The notes: generated by a model not told the origin, from the sequence alone. DNA of 33,748 bases from an uncultured Ruminococcus sp. (GCA_949291125.1 CASEUJ010000011.1:1-33748), one strand, 5' to 3'; shown: positions 1 to 9,812, counted from the first letter of the stretch. Made by a program: numbers and translations.

Positions 1-60
1 ACTTATCAGCGCTCGTCTTGCCTGCTGTTCTTCTGTTCCTTTTCTTCCTCTTCTGCTCAT
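1..60 (-). CDS. Partial CDS at window edge (N-terminal 20 residues only)
   Basis: An ATG at 60 on the minus strand opens a frame that runs off the left edge. The visible protein begins MSRRGRKGTEEQQARR, which is basic and hydrophilic. A strong Shine-Dalgarno sequence, GGAGG, lies 8 nt upstream of the ATG, but it is buried in a long hairpin (66-113). The gene lies beyond the terminator of the large upstream operon, so it is probably a separate unit. Twenty residues are too few to name a family. A basic start could suit a DNA-binding or mobile-element protein, but that is a guess. Confidence 0.6.
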   Translation of the reverse strand, partial: MSRRGRKGTEEQQARRALIS

Positions 61-65
61 AATTA

Positions 66-113
66 AAACCTCCGAAGTAGTGTCTCTTCTATTTTACACT
101 ACTTCAGAGGTTT
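66..113 (-). promoter_or_regulatory. 18-bp hairpin sequestering the ribosome binding site of the edge gene
   Basis: Positions 66-83 and 96-113 form an 18-bp inverted repeat with a 12-nt loop. The single imperfect position (73/106) becomes a G-U wobble in minus-strand RNA but a C-A mismatch in plus-strand RNA. The structure is therefore fully paired only in the transcript of the edge gene. The 3' arm contains the GGAGG that would initiate translation at 60. This suggests translational control, such as blocking expression from read-through transcripts, as is known for IS10 and IS200. Confidence 0.65.
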
Positions 114-179
114 ACACAAATTCTGGGATAGACTCAAATCAAATGAACTTCATTAAAATATTATCCCCATACTGAGCAA

Positions 180-226
180 CAAAAAGCCGGCAGTACCGTG
201 AACACATCTCACAGTACCGCCGGCTC
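180..226 (-). terminator. Rho-independent terminator after the methylase-helicase gene
   Basis: On the minus strand an AGCCGGC arm (225 downward) pairs with a GCCGGCT arm (ending at 185). The stem is about 16 bp with one or two imperfect pairs, a loop near 201-209, and a following run of five U. It lies about 45 bp past the stop of the methylase-helicase gene and probably ends the long minus-strand operon. Confidence 0.85.
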
Positions 227-270
227 TTTCCCGTACACTAACTTTTTCTATCAATTTCTACGAAATTTCT

Positions 271-3200
271 TTACAGACAAGCCGCGTTTGGATGCCGTTC
301 AGAATTCTCCATCTTTTCCGATAATAGCACATGCTCGTTCTGATCGAATTGTAATTGTGCATTGAGTTGTGCAAGACGCTCGGATTTTTCTGCTAGCTCT
401 GCTTCTTTAGCAAATGGTTTTTCTAACTCTGCCTTTGCGTATTCAAGCTGTGTCTGACAATCCTCAATTTCACGCTCACACTGTGTAACACTTTCCGGAA
501 TACTTTCCAAACGATTGTTAATTCGAGTGATATTTCCATCTGCGCTGCCGCTTAATGACACGCGGTAACGTCCATTTCCGCTTAGAATTGCCGTATATTC
601 TTTGATTAGGGGATCAAAGTAAACTTCTATGAGAAATCCACGATATTCTCCCACAGTAGAGGGGACGGTACTGTGAATCGATTGGATTGCATTCAGCAGC
701 GCTTTTCCGGCATTCTTTTTTTCCGAATATGTAATATCGCCGATCTTCATGGGTGAAAAGCCCTGTGCGTTTCTCCTTGTGCATTCTTGCAAACGACTGA
801 TATCAGCAATGTAGTTTTGCATCCGCTTCTTTGTGGAAGCCATCTTTTCCGGGAATTCCCGCAGCACGCTGTCCTCTAAGCGATACTTTTGGTTGAGATA
901 AGTCGTTTTTGCCACTTTTAGTAGACGAACTTCATTATCCAACTGCATCTGCTCTTTCATGCGCTCATCGGAAACACAGCATGCTTTAATCTCGGCGTAA
1001 TTCAGCGCTCGATCATCGATATCCTCCATGCTTCGTTCACCGGTTGTTGGAGACATAAACTGAGAGATCATTTTTTGCTTTCGTTCAATGATTTGCCAGC
1101 TATAAGCGTCAAATGTGTCTTTTGTGATATAGCGGTAGATATGTACATGCTGATTTTCATTCCCTCTGCGAATGATTCTGCCTTCGCGCTGCTCTATATC
1201 GGAAGGTCTCCAAGGTACGTCGAGGTGATGCAATGCAATCAGACGTGTCTGAACATTGGTCCCTGCCCCCATTTTGCCGGTAGAGCCAAGCAAGATACGT
1301 ACTTCGCCTTTGCGTACCTTTTCAAAAAGTGTTTCCTTTTCCTTTGGCTTTTCATAATCGTGTATAAACGCGATTTCATGTTCCGGGACGCCTTTTTCTA
1401 CCAGCTTTTCTCGAATTGACTGGTAGATACTACGAAATCCTTCTTCCGGTTCTGTACGTTTCGGTGTAGATAAGTCGGAAAAAATCAGTTGTGTGGAACG
1501 CTGCGCCACCGTTTCTTGCCAGATGCGGAACACATTGTCCGCACAGGCACTTGCTTTGCTGGTATCACTTTCCGGAATCAAAGGGTTGATCGTCCGCTGA
1601 TCTAATGCCATTTTTCTGCCGTCATTGGTGATGGCAAGCATATTGTCCACGGATGCATCTACCATACCACTACGCACAGCTGAAGCGCGTTCCAGAAATG
1701 CATCCATCATCTGCGCTTGAAACTCACTTCTCTCCAGCGAAACGGTATGATATTCCGCTTCCGGCACTTCCAAGTGCAACATTTGCGCTGTCTGTACATC
1801 TGCAAATTCTAGAAACATCGATTTCAGTTCACTTAGATTATTGAATTTGGAAAAGCGCGTTTTTATACGATAATAGCTGCCTTCCGGTGCAAGCTCTGCC
1901 GCAGTGACCGCTTCAATGAAGTTTGCTGCCCAAGCATCGAAATGCAGCAGCCCATATTCTTTCATTTGTGCTTTATTCAGATATTTCTGGAATGTATACA
2001 CTTCCGCGATACTGTTGCTCAAAGGTGTGCCAGTAGCCATAATGCAGCCCTTTCCGCCAGTGCGCTCATCCATGTACTGTGTTTTTAGATATAAATCAAA
2101 CGCATTTGCGCTGCCGGCAGGCAAATTGATATTATCCATTTTGGATACAACGCCGAGATTTTTGAATAAATGTGCTTCGTCCAGAAACAGACGGTCAAAG
2201 CCGAATTCATCAAAGAAAACAGTATCGTCATCATTCTGCTTGTGATGAATGACTTCCAGTCGTTTATCAATGCTTTTCAGTATTCCTTCCGTTTGTTTTA
2301 CTGTAAAGTTTTTCCCGTCACTATTGCGTTTTGCTTCATTTAGAATTGCCAAAATTTCAGCGCGTTCCCTGTTCAGCATGTCCTTCTGTCGTTCTGATGA
2401 CAGCTTCAGCGATGTAAACTGAGAATGTCCCATGATAATTGCATCATAATCGTGCAGCAGTGCGTCTGCCAGAAAAGCGCGGCGTTTTTCCGGTGTAAAA
2501 CTCTGCGGCGTGGCAACCAGTATATTAGCTGTAGGATACAATCGCAGAAAGTCCGCTTCCCATTGTCTGGTCAGATGATTTGGAACCACAATCAAATTCT
2601 TTCTGGATAGTCCCAATCGTCGCAGTTCCTGCGCCGCAGCAATCATTTCAAAAGTTTTGCCGGCTCCAACGGTATGTGCCAGCAGTGTATTGCCGCCATA
2701 AATGATCCTGGCAATGGCATTCTTCTGATGCGGATATAGCGTAATTGCAGGGTTCATGCCGGGAAAATTCAAGTAAGCTCCATTGTATTGCCTTGGGCGA
2801 ACCGAATTAAATTGTTCGTTATACCGGGTCACAAGATCCATTCTTCGTTCCGGGTCATTCCAAATCCATGACGCAAAGGCGTCACGGATTTTTTCTTCGC
2901 ATGCCTGAACCTTTTCCGTTTCCACCTGATTAAGGATGCTTCGCGTTTTTCCATCAGCGTCCTTTATCGTGTCATAGACACGGGAAGATCTTGAATTCAA
3001 AAGATTTTCCAGTACCTTGTACCCATTGCAGCGTTTTGTTCCATAGATTTCTCCGGCTTTTAAGTTTATACCGGTTGTGTGGTGAGAACCATAGACGTAG
3101 TATACATTACTGCTCGGTTCGAATTCTACTCTGCCTTTCTTCTCCCATGCTGACGGTTGAAACAGTGTTTCGGAAAATGCCTGATAATACCTCACTGGAA

Positions 3201-6200
3201 TCCATGTTGCCCCTAGGCGTACATAGATATCACCTGCTTCTAGGTCTTTTGGCTGTACTTTTTCCAAACAAGTGACATTCACAGCATACATATCGTCCTT
3301 TTCAGCAGCGTGCCGCGCTTCTCTGAGTTTTTTTCTTACGTTGCCGGAAAGATATTCATCTTCAGTCAGATATTTTTGTGAAGTTTCGTCATTCGAATTG
3401 TAAAGAGGGTTACGAAATATACTGCCGGTCAGTGCACCTGCAAGAAACTCTTCTGGTTTACCGGTCAGCTCCATCATGTACGGCATATCTACGCGTCCTC
3501 TCTCGTTCATGCTGTAAATGAGTGCGTCCTGCGGAGTTTCTGCGCTCTGAATCACTGGAGTCGGCTGAATAATTCGATCTGTAAAAATTTCTGTTTTCCC
3601 CAAAAAAGTTCCATTCTCGTCATACTCTTCCAGCCGTGTCAACCGATAGTAACTCTTGTCTAGGCGAAGAATTTTCGCATTGTCTTTGTCCGCAATTCTA
3701 CCATATTGACTGACAAATTGCTCATAGGCAAGATCCAAATCTGCTTGTTTTCCGGAAATGATGTCATCGGACGCATTTTCTGATTCTAATTGAATCAGTT
3801 CGTCCATCACATCTCGAATGGTAATCATCATGCGCAGCATGGATTCCGCTTTTTTCTGGTATGCTTTTGCAATGCCCATTTTCTGTGCGTTAAATTCCAT
3901 AATATCCTGATTTGCGTTTTTGAAATACAGAGTTTCATTTTCTACAAAAAAGCTTTCCGATCGTATCTGTTCCGCATCAATCTGCAGCTGCGTGATTGTG
4001 ATTTCCTGCATATTGATCTGTGCGGAAGGAACCGGAACAAGTGGCAGATGCGTCACTGCCTGTTTCAGTTGTTCCTTCAGGGGCGCAGGCAATGTGTCCA
4101 GACATTCCGCCGTCATACCAAATCGACCGCTGATCATTTTCATTTCACCTAAAATCATTTCCGGATGAGAAACAAAATAGGCGTTCATAGTGATTCCAGC
4201 TTCATTTACAGCTAAAGAAATCCATTCTGGGAGTTGTCCCATCGGTTCTGTCCGCTTCCGCAAAAAGAGAATATCAGAGGTAACCGTTGTCCCGGCTGCT
4301 TCTGAAAAGGTGTTATTCGGAAGACGGATCGCACCGATCAATTCCGCACGTTCCGCAATGTACCGTCGAACCATATCATTTTTCTTATCCATTGTACCTT
4401 TTGACGTAATAAACGCCACAATACCGCCGGGGCATACTTGGTCCAGCGTCTTTGCAAAAAAGTAATCATGGATCAGAAAATGATTTTTATCATACTTCGG
4501 ATCAGATAGCTGAAAATCTCCAAACGGCACATTGCCCACAGCCGCAGTGAAACTGCCGTCTGCAAAGGTTGTCTTTTCATAGCCTGTTACAACAACATGG
4601 TCGTTGGGGTACAGTTGCTTTGCAATTCTGCCGGATATGCTGTCGAGTTCCACACCGTAAAATTTGCAGTTTTGCATGGATTCCGGACGTAACCCCAAAA
4701 ATGCGCCAACGCCGCAGGAGGGTTCTAAAAGATTTCCTGAAGTGATGCCAACACGTTCCAAATAATCATAAACAGCGCGAATCACAACCGGCGGCGTATA
4801 GAATGCAGTAAGCGTAGATGCTCTGGCAGCAGCATATTCGTCTTCTGTCAGTAGAGATTTTACCGTGTCATACATGAAACCACCCGGTTCAAAAACTTGC
4901 GGCAGACCACCCCATCCTACATACTCTGACAAGAGACACTGTTCTTCACGTGTTGCTGGCGTTCCTCTCAGTTCAACCTCTTTTAAGGTGTGGATTGCCT
5001 GTACGTTTGCTTGGATGCGTTCTTTTGGCGTGCCAACGCCAATAAAATCATCTATAATACGATAATTTTCTGCGTTTGTCCGTACACTTTGCGTCTGCGT
5101 GTATTCTTGTTTCCAAGTAGACTGATTCGGCTGTGCTTTCGCAGCAAAGTATGTATCAGCATATGTTTTTGTCAGTTCCAGGATGATTTGTGCTGTTTGT
5201 GCCTGTCCAGTTAGCACTTCTGCTGCGCCCGGCTGTGCAGCTTCTTCTATCAGAGATCTAAGATACTTCTCAATTGGTTCGGTATTGCCTGATCGCAATA
5301 GTTCTACTGTGTTTTCCGATACATCTTTTTCGATATGAAAATCCCAATCGAACATATCCGCGAATCGATCTAAATCATAGACATAGGGTTCGCCCAACAT
5401 CTGTGGTACATCGGTAAAAGCGGCGGAGATGTCGCGTACGCCGTCCGCAATGTTGCGCATTGCCCGTTCCTGTAGCAGTTCGGTAGAATCAGCCAGATAT
5501 ACAGTAAGATTATCTGTGGATAGTTGGTCGAAAGAAATATCAGATGCACCGTCCGCTGCATGTACGGAAAATCCGTGCGCCAGCATGCTGGCAGCAGTAT
5601 CTGCGTCAATGGCGGTCATGTTTTCCGGGATATGTTCTGGCATTTCGGGTTGAAGCAGACCATACTCTTTCAGAATTTTCTTTGCTTGACTTAGATGGAA
5701 ATCATCGGAAGATGGCTCTTGCATGACATGCTGTGCGTTTCGGATACGCGCTGCGATCTCTTCTTGCATAATGTATGTACCGGATTCGATCAGATCGTAC
5801 AGTTTTTTCGCAATGACATTCCAGGTGAATTGTGCAGACTTTTTTTCTCCCTTTTCGGTGTAGAGAATTTCCATGCCTTTTCCATCGTAATTGATGAAAT
5901 TTACATTGCCGTTTCCGCTGTGTCCGCCAATCCCATATTCTTGTTTCAGTATGGCTGCAAAGGCTTTGATGTTCTTTGGATTTTCCTGACAGAATTTTTC
6001 CACACGGAATTTTCCATCTTGAAACATTGTACCACGTTTTAGATCATCGATAAGATATTGTTCTATGTCCACAGATTCTGACTCAGCGATCATAGGTCTA
6101 TCGGGCACTATTTCTGTTTCAATATCCGCATACCCACGAATCGGGTTCCTTGCCTTAAAATCTTCCAGTGTCTTTTGCTCCTCGGCTGTCAATTCAGAAT

Positions 6201-8442
6201 GCGCTTCAAGAAAAGGAATAAAAATATCAAGCGTGCGCTTTGCCTTTTCTTTAGCTTCGGGCGTATTATATGGATAATTGTTGGAATCTATCATGCCTTG
6301 ATTGAAATCCCGGATATGGTCGATCAGACTGCCGCCGCCTGCGCCTTTTCCATCGCCGATGTCAATTCTTCCTTCATAACTGAATGCATCGCCGTCAATT
6401 TCTGCATTAATCATAAAGTTGGTCTTTTTGTACCAGCCGGCGTGAAGATCTTTCAAATTACGCTCGGTATGCTGCTTTTCGTCAAGATATTCCACAACAG
6501 CATTGGCAAGTGCAAAACGCATGTCGGGATGCTTCTTTGCAAAATCGGCAAGCAAATCACTTTCTGTAAACCATGCATCATCTGCTCTATCAGTATTACC
6601 GAAATAAAAGATGAGTTCTTCGCTTTGGATTTCTTTCGTGGTGCTCTCTGGATTTTCGTTAACTTGAACAATGGAGTCCAATAATGAAGTCTGACTGGGA
6701 AGGGATGATCTGATAGGATGAAGCGATTTTTCTCTCATATTCCAATAATCCAAATGCCATTTTTTCAATTGCCCATTGATGCTTTGATTGTACGCTTCTG
6801 AGCTATGAGGATAATCAGACGGGATCTGTATCAAGCCTTTGTCAAGCAGTTCTCGTTCTGCAACGCAGGCATCACAATCTTCTTCAAAACAAAGATATCC
6901 ATTTTCAGTGAAGCCCTCTTTTCTTGCTTCTTTGGAAAGCATATACTTTGCTATATCAATATGAATCATAATCCCGCCATGTGACGGCGTAGAAACGCGG
7001 AATACCCCATTGCACAATTCATAATGGCTTTCTACCGTTCCCCATGGGGAAATATCAGGTGAAAAATACGGCGGTGCTGTGCTGATGTGGAGACGATCTG
7101 CTTTATTCAGCGCTGTAAACCTAGTTTCGGGGAGTTTGTCTTTTATCGACAGATTGGTAGCAGATGGGGATTCTTTCAGCGAAGTAAATTTGCTTTGAGT
7201 TTCTAAAAATGTACCGTTATTCGCTTGTGCCTTAAAAAAAGATGCGGAAACAGGTGAATCTGCTTCCGCATCTTTTTGATTTATGTCATGTTTCGGTACG
7301 TTTCCGGAATCTGGTATACGACTTCCTTCATCACCTGATTCTCGATGGTTCGCAGCCGCTTCAGATCCCAATCTAGGAAGGCTTTCCGGTTGTTTTCTCT
7401 GTCCGGTGCCGGATCTTGTTGGCGATACTGCTTGTCCAGCGCTTCGAATCGTTCCTGTGCCGTTATATCCACTTCGTTTATCATCACCTCGAAATCGAAT
7501 TTCTTCGACTGAATAATGGCGAGAAGGATTTTCAGATGATTTTTGCTCATCCATCTGTTCCAGAGTTTTCCCCATTTTCCCAGAAAGGTCCTGGCTTTGT
7601 TCAGAAGCAGATCCAGTTCTTCTCCCGGAATGATTCCGAACCAGCTGTCCATCTCGCTGTCTGTGATCAACGATTTCATTCGTGTCAATTCTGCTCTCGT
7701 CATGTTGCAATTCCTCTTTTCTGATTATATTCTGCATGCTTTTGATACTTTTGGTATAGATTCTCTGTGCTAGAGTGCCGAACCGAATAAAATTCCTCAC
7801 ATCATTGCGAAACAGCGAAAATCCGAACAAGTCCGGCTCCGGAACATGTACGCCGGGAACATCTTGCACGCAACGCAGATGTACCACATACCGTACTGTT
7901 TCGATAAGTAACTGTACATATTGCTGTTTTTGTTTCTCGTCCCATCTTGCCATCTCACAGTGACTGTTAATTAGTCGTTGCACGGCTTCCTGCCAAATAA
8001 AATGTTTTGCTGTGCCGATGCTCAACTGTGCAAAATCTTCAAACAATTGGCTTTCGGATGTGCCTATCACCTTGCATAGTTGTTTTTCGTATGCCGAAAA
8101 TGAAAACGGTTCGGGGATCATCGGTTCTTGCATTGGCTTGTTTCGATCAATCACTTGTGATGAATCAAATAGGAACAACAGTGCATTTTGGCGATTGGTT
8201 TCATCAAACACTGCGATGCCATGTTCACCAGCCCGAATAGACAATCCCATAGAGTTCCAGCCTGCGGCAGTTGCGACTTTTGTCAATTTTGAATTTTCTC
8301 GAAACACCAGCGCCGCATTGGAAAACGGCAGACCATATAGATGAGAAGAAAATTGCAGAAACTGCAAATACACATCCGGTTCAGACAGTAGCTGCTGCGT
8401 AATTTCTGCCCAGTTCTGCTGAACTTCCCTCATGTTTGCCAT
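271..8442 (-). CDS. Giant ICE methylase-helicase (ArdC-like N-terminus, N6 adenine methylase, SNF2/DEAH helicase)
   Basis: A 2723-residue protein of the LtrC/Tn1549 type. I chose the ATG at 8442 because AAAGGAGG sits 7 nt upstream; a longer frame to 8574 lacks such a site. Residues about 10-85 resemble the ArdC single-stranded-DNA-binding domain. Residues about 247-387 are a Gly/Ser/Arg/Gln-rich linker that overlaps another gene. A DUF7007-like segment follows (HGGI and EEDCD motifs). The methylase has EPSCGVGAF near 1242 and GNVPFGDF near 1306, in place of the usual NPPF. The helicase has Walker A GAGKT near 1927, DEAH near 2089, ATGTPLSNS, and QREGRIIRRGN near 2420, followed by a coiled-coil-rich tail. 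Family members are standard ICE genes, thought to modify or remodel element DNA during transfer. The exact role is inferred. Confidence 0.92.
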   Translation of the reverse strand: MANMREVQQNWAEITQQLLSEPDVYLQFLQFSSHLYGLPFSNAALVFRENSKLTKVATAAGWNSMGLSIRAGEHGIAVFDETNRQNALLFLFDSSQVIDRNKPMQEPMIPEPFSFSAYEKQLCKVIGTSESQLFEDFAQLSIGTAKHFIWQEAVQRLINSHCEMARWDEKQKQQYVQLLIETVRYVVHLRCVQDVPGVHVPEPDLFGFSLFRNDVRNFIRFGTLAQRIYTKSIKSMQNIIRKEELQHDESRIDTNEIVDHRQRDGQLVRNHSGRRTGSASEQSQDLSGKMGKTLEQMDEQKSSENPSRHYSVEEIRFRGDDKRSGYNGTGTIRSAGQAVSPTRSGTGQRKQPESLPRLGSEAAANHRESGDEGSRIPDSGNVPKHDINQKDAEADSPVSASFFKAQANNGTFLETQSKFTSLKESPSATNLSIKDKLPETRFTALNKADRLHISTAPPYFSPDISPWGTVESHYELCNGVFRVSTPSHGGIMIHIDIAKYMLSKEARKEGFTENGYLCFEEDCDACVAERELLDKGLIQIPSDYPHSSEAYNQSINGQLKKWHLDYWNMREKSLHPIRSSLPSQTSLLDSIVQVNENPESTTKEIQSEELIFYFGNTDRADDAWFTESDLLADFAKKHPDMRFALANAVVEYLDEKQHTERNLKDLHAGWYKKTNFMINAEIDGDAFSYEGRIDIGDGKGAGGGSLIDHIRDFNQGMIDSNNYPYNTPEAKEKAKRTLDIFIPFLEAHSELTAEEQKTLEDFKARNPIRGYADIETEIVPDRPMIAESESVDIEQYLIDDLKRGTMFQDGKFRVEKFCQENPKNIKAFAAILKQEYGIGGHSGNGNVNFINYDGKGMEILYTEKGEKKSAQFTWNVIAKKLYDLIESGTYIMQEEIAARIRNAQHVMQEPSSDDFHLSQAKKILKEYGLLQPEMPEHIPENMTAIDADTAASMLAHGFSVHAADGASDISFDQLSTDNLTVYLADSTELLQERAMRNIADGVRDISAAFTDVPQMLGEPYVYDLDRFADMFDWDFHIEKDVSENTVELLRSGNTEPIEKYLRSLIEEAAQPGAAEVLTGQAQTAQIILELTKTYADTYFAAKAQPNQSTWKQEYTQTQSVRTNAENYRIIDDFIGVGTPKERIQANVQAIHTLKEVELRGTPATREEQCLLSEYVGWGGLPQVFEPGGFMYDTVKSLLTEDEYAAARASTLTAFYTPPVVIRAVYDYLERVGITSGNLLEPSCGVGAFLGLRPESMQNCKFYGVELDSISGRIAKQLYPNDHVVVTGYEKTTFADGSFTAAVGNVPFGDFQLSDPKYDKNHFLIHDYFFAKTLDQVCPGGIVAFITSKGTMDKKNDMVRRYIAERAELIGAIRLPNNTFSEAAGTTVTSDILFLRKRTEPMGQLPEWISLAVNEAGITMNAYFVSHPEMILGEMKMISGRFGMTAECLDTLPAPLKEQLKQAVTHLPLVPVPSAQINMQEITITQLQIDAEQIRSESFFVENETLYFKNANQDIMEFNAQKMGIAKAYQKKAESMLRMMITIRDVMDELIQLESENASDDIISGKQADLDLAYEQFVSQYGRIADKDNAKILRLDKSYYRLTRLEEYDENGTFLGKTEIFTDRIIQPTPVIQSAETPQDALIYSMNERGRVDMPYMMELTGKPEEFLAGALTGSIFRNPLYNSNDETSQKYLTEDEYLSGNVRKKLREARHAAEKDDMYAVNVTCLEKVQPKDLEAGDIYVRLGATWIPVRYYQAFSETLFQPSAWEKKGRVEFEPSSNVYYVYGSHHTTGINLKAGEIYGTKRCNGYKVLENLLNSRSSRVYDTIKDADGKTRSILNQVETEKVQACEEKIRDAFASWIWNDPERRMDLVTRYNEQFNSVRPRQYNGAYLNFPGMNPAITLYPHQKNAIARIIYGGNTLLAHTVGAGKTFEMIAAAQELRRLGLSRKNLIVVPNHLTRQWEADFLRLYPTANILVATPQSFTPEKRRAFLADALLHDYDAIIMGHSQFTSLKLSSERQKDMLNRERAEILAILNEAKRNSDGKNFTVKQTEGILKSIDKRLEVIHHKQNDDDTVFFDEFGFDRLFLDEAHLFKNLGVVSKMDNINLPAGSANAFDLYLKTQYMDERTGGKGCIMATGTPLSNSIAEVYTFQKYLNKAQMKEYGLLHFDAWAANFIEAVTAAELAPEGSYYRIKTRFSKFNNLSELKSMFLEFADVQTAQMLHLEVPEAEYHTVSLERSEFQAQMMDAFLERASAVRSGMVDASVDNMLAITNDGRKMALDQRTINPLIPESDTSKASACADNVFRIWQETVAQRSTQLIFSDLSTPKRTEPEEGFRSIYQSIREKLVEKGVPEHEIAFIHDYEKPKEKETLFEKVRKGEVRILLGSTGKMGAGTNVQTRLIALHHLDVPWRPSDIEQREGRIIRRGNENQHVHIYRYITKDTFDAYSWQIIERKQKMISQFMSPTTGERSMEDIDDRALNYAEIKACCVSDERMKEQMQLDNEVRLLKVAKTTYLNQKYRLEDSVLREFPEKMASTKKRMQNYIADISRLQECTRRNAQGFSPMKIGDITYSEKKNAGKALLNAIQSIHSTVPSTVGEYRGFLIEVYFDPLIKEYTAILSGNGRYRVSLSGSADGNITRINNRLESIPESVTQCEREIEDCQTQLEYAKAELEKPFAKEAELAEKSERLAQLNAQLQFDQNEHVLLSEKMENSERHPNAACL
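7281..7703 (-). CDS. TnpV-like protein encoded in a second frame inside the methylase-helicase gene
   Basis: A 140-residue frame lying wholly inside the methylase-helicase gene, on the same strand but in another frame. It starts with ATG at 7703, and AGAGGA lies 8 nt upstream. The product has the layout of the TnpV family named from Tn4451: GKWG (42-45), a short helical stretch, SKKF, then AQERFE (82-87), a Trp-containing helix (DWDLKRL) and an ending close to KEVVY. From memory, TnpV proteins carry AQERFE and an EI(V/I)...E(I/L)(I/V)Y ending at the same places. The first 40 residues do not match well. In the overlap the host frame encodes only a low-complexity linker, so selection may act mainly on this frame. 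TnpV function is not established; an Xis-like role has been suggested. Expression is unproven. Confidence 0.65.
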   Translation of the reverse strand: MTRAELTRMKSLITDSEMDSWFGIIPGEELDLLLNKARTFLGKWGKLWNRWMSKNHLKILLAIIQSKKFDFEVMINEVDITAQERFEALDKQYRQQDPAPDRENNRKAFLDWDLKRLRTIENQVMKEVVYQIPETYRNMT

Positions 8443-8485
8443 GAAATATCCTCCTTTGTGATACCATATTGCTACAAAAAAGCAA

Positions 8486-8513
8486 GAAGCGGAAGTCCTC
8501 TGATTTCCGCTTC
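8486..8513 (-). terminator. Hairpin followed by U-rich tract between the 391-aa gene and the methylase-helicase
   Basis: A perfect 9-bp stem (8486-8494 with 8505-8513, GAAGCGGAA type) and a 10-nt loop lie between two minus-strand genes. In minus-strand RNA it is followed by a U-rich run (UUGCUUUUUUG). It could terminate part of the transcripts before the methylase-helicase and so lower its expression. The U run starts 2-5 nt after the stem, so efficiency may be partial. Confidence 0.6.
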
Positions 8514-8539
8514 GTATTTGCGATTGGCTATGCGTATTG

Positions 8540-9715
8540 TCAATAGTAAAAATACTCATCTCGCAAAATTTCATTGATTTCCATATCGATCTTTGTTTTT
8601 TCTGCGGCGATCTGTTCGTCTGTCATGCCGGCTGATTTTCGCTGTGCAATTTTGCTTTCTCGTATCTTTTCCGCATTGTCCCGAATACTATTGCCGTATG
8701 CGTTGACGGTAGATGCCAGGGAATCTTCCATTAGCTCTGTCAGGTATTCATCGTAGGCATACTCTTTCAGATATTCCAGTCTTCTCCATGCATATCCGGG
8801 AAAGTCTGTGCCGACATTTGGAGACCAAATTGCATCACTATTTGATGCACCCAATTCATTCGCGATAACACGCACACTAACAAGCTGGGCATTGCTGTAT
8901 GGAAGCGGATCGGGAAATTGTCTGGCAATTGTTCGTAGATATCCCATATATTCTTTTGTCTTTTTCTGTATGGCTGTCAGAAGCATCAAAAAACCGCTTC
9001 TGGATTTGGCATGTGTATCTCGCAAGACAAAATCTTTTTCACTGTAACGAGAAAACGGATTCAAGCCACTTCGAAGCATCAACTGAAAATGCACTGCATT
9101 TTGGACAAACTGCCAGAGCCATTCCATCTCCAATTCTGCATTTGTCTTAGAGACGTCTCGTCGATCTTCTTCATCAAAAACGGCAGGGATTCCGTATTCG
9201 CGCAGGAAGTAGTTGCTGTCATATTCCGCGTCTCGATCGGTTGCAATTCGATAGGATTCATAAAATTCTTCCATTTCGCTGTGCGCCGCGTCAGACTGGA
9301 TCATGTTCCAGAGTGCATCCTCCAGCGTGTCAGAGTTTCGATGTACTGCTTCTGCAATATGAAGCTCATAGAGGAGATTGAACGCCCATTTTTCCCTGCG
9401 CACGCTGCCGGAAACTTGTTTTTCCGTCCATACGGGATATAGATTGTAGGCGTCCTCCTCGTCCAAAAGCACAATAGACTCTCTTCCGACCTGGCAGCCG
9501 ATTTTTTCCCAATCCTCTCGGTCTGAGACACTCTGTGCGTCAGGCTTCTGTGCCAGAATGAGAAGTTGATTGACAAATGTTTCTTCGTCGTGAGACGCCG
9601 CAGTGCAGAGAAATTGCAAGAAGAAAATTTGATCTGTTCGCATCGCTTCGATGACGGCTGTCAGGATTTCTCCTACGCTGCACACGTGATGTGGTATAGG
9701 AATTGAATGTTCCAT
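8540..9715 (-). CDS. ICE protein with ArdC-like N-terminal domain, function unknown
   Basis: A 391-residue soluble, acidic protein. AGGAGGT lies just upstream of the ATG at 9715. Residues about 28-95 follow the ArdC N-terminal pattern: a helix (FFLQFL), LILAQKPDAQ, a Trp (DWEKIG), QVGRESIVLL, then Asp/Glu-rich residues. The methylase-helicase directly downstream starts with the same pattern (VYLQFLQF, GWNSMG, RAGEHGIAVF), so the two N-termini look related. The rest is helical and contains no HExxH metalloprotease motif. It is rich in Trp and Tyr and ends with a charged helix (DEQIAAEKTK). ArdC-type proteins bind single-stranded DNA and protect incoming plasmids from restriction. Whether this one does so is inference. 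Confidence 0.8.
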   Translation of the reverse strand: MEHSIPIPHHVCSVGEILTAVIEAMRTDQIFFLQFLCTAASHDEETFVNQLLILAQKPDAQSVSDREDWEKIGCQVGRESIVLLDEEDAYNLYPVWTEKQVSGSVRREKWAFNLLYELHIAEAVHRNSDTLEDALWNMIQSDAAHSEMEEFYESYRIATDRDAEYDSNYFLREYGIPAVFDEEDRRDVSKTNAELEMEWLWQFVQNAVHFQLMLRSGLNPFSRYSEKDFVLRDTHAKSRSGFLMLLTAIQKKTKEYMGYLRTIARQFPDPLPYSNAQLVSVRVIANELGASNSDAIWSPNVGTDFPGYAWRRLEYLKEYAYDEYLTELMEDSLASTVNAYGNSIRDNAEKIRESKIAQRKSAGMTDEQIAAEKTKIDMEINEILRDEYFYY

Positions 9716-9812
9716 AGATTACCTCCTGTTACAATAAATATGGGACTTATCTGCGTTGCAGGGCCACCATGGCATGGAATTTTCCTCATTTCCGAAAATC
9801 AAAGTAAGAAAT

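Noticed and set aside
8443-8574. N-terminal extension of the methylase-helicase frame to 8574
   Set aside because: The extra 44 residues cross the terminator-like hairpin and lack a ribosome binding site, while the ATG at 8442 has AAAGGAGG at ideal spacing.
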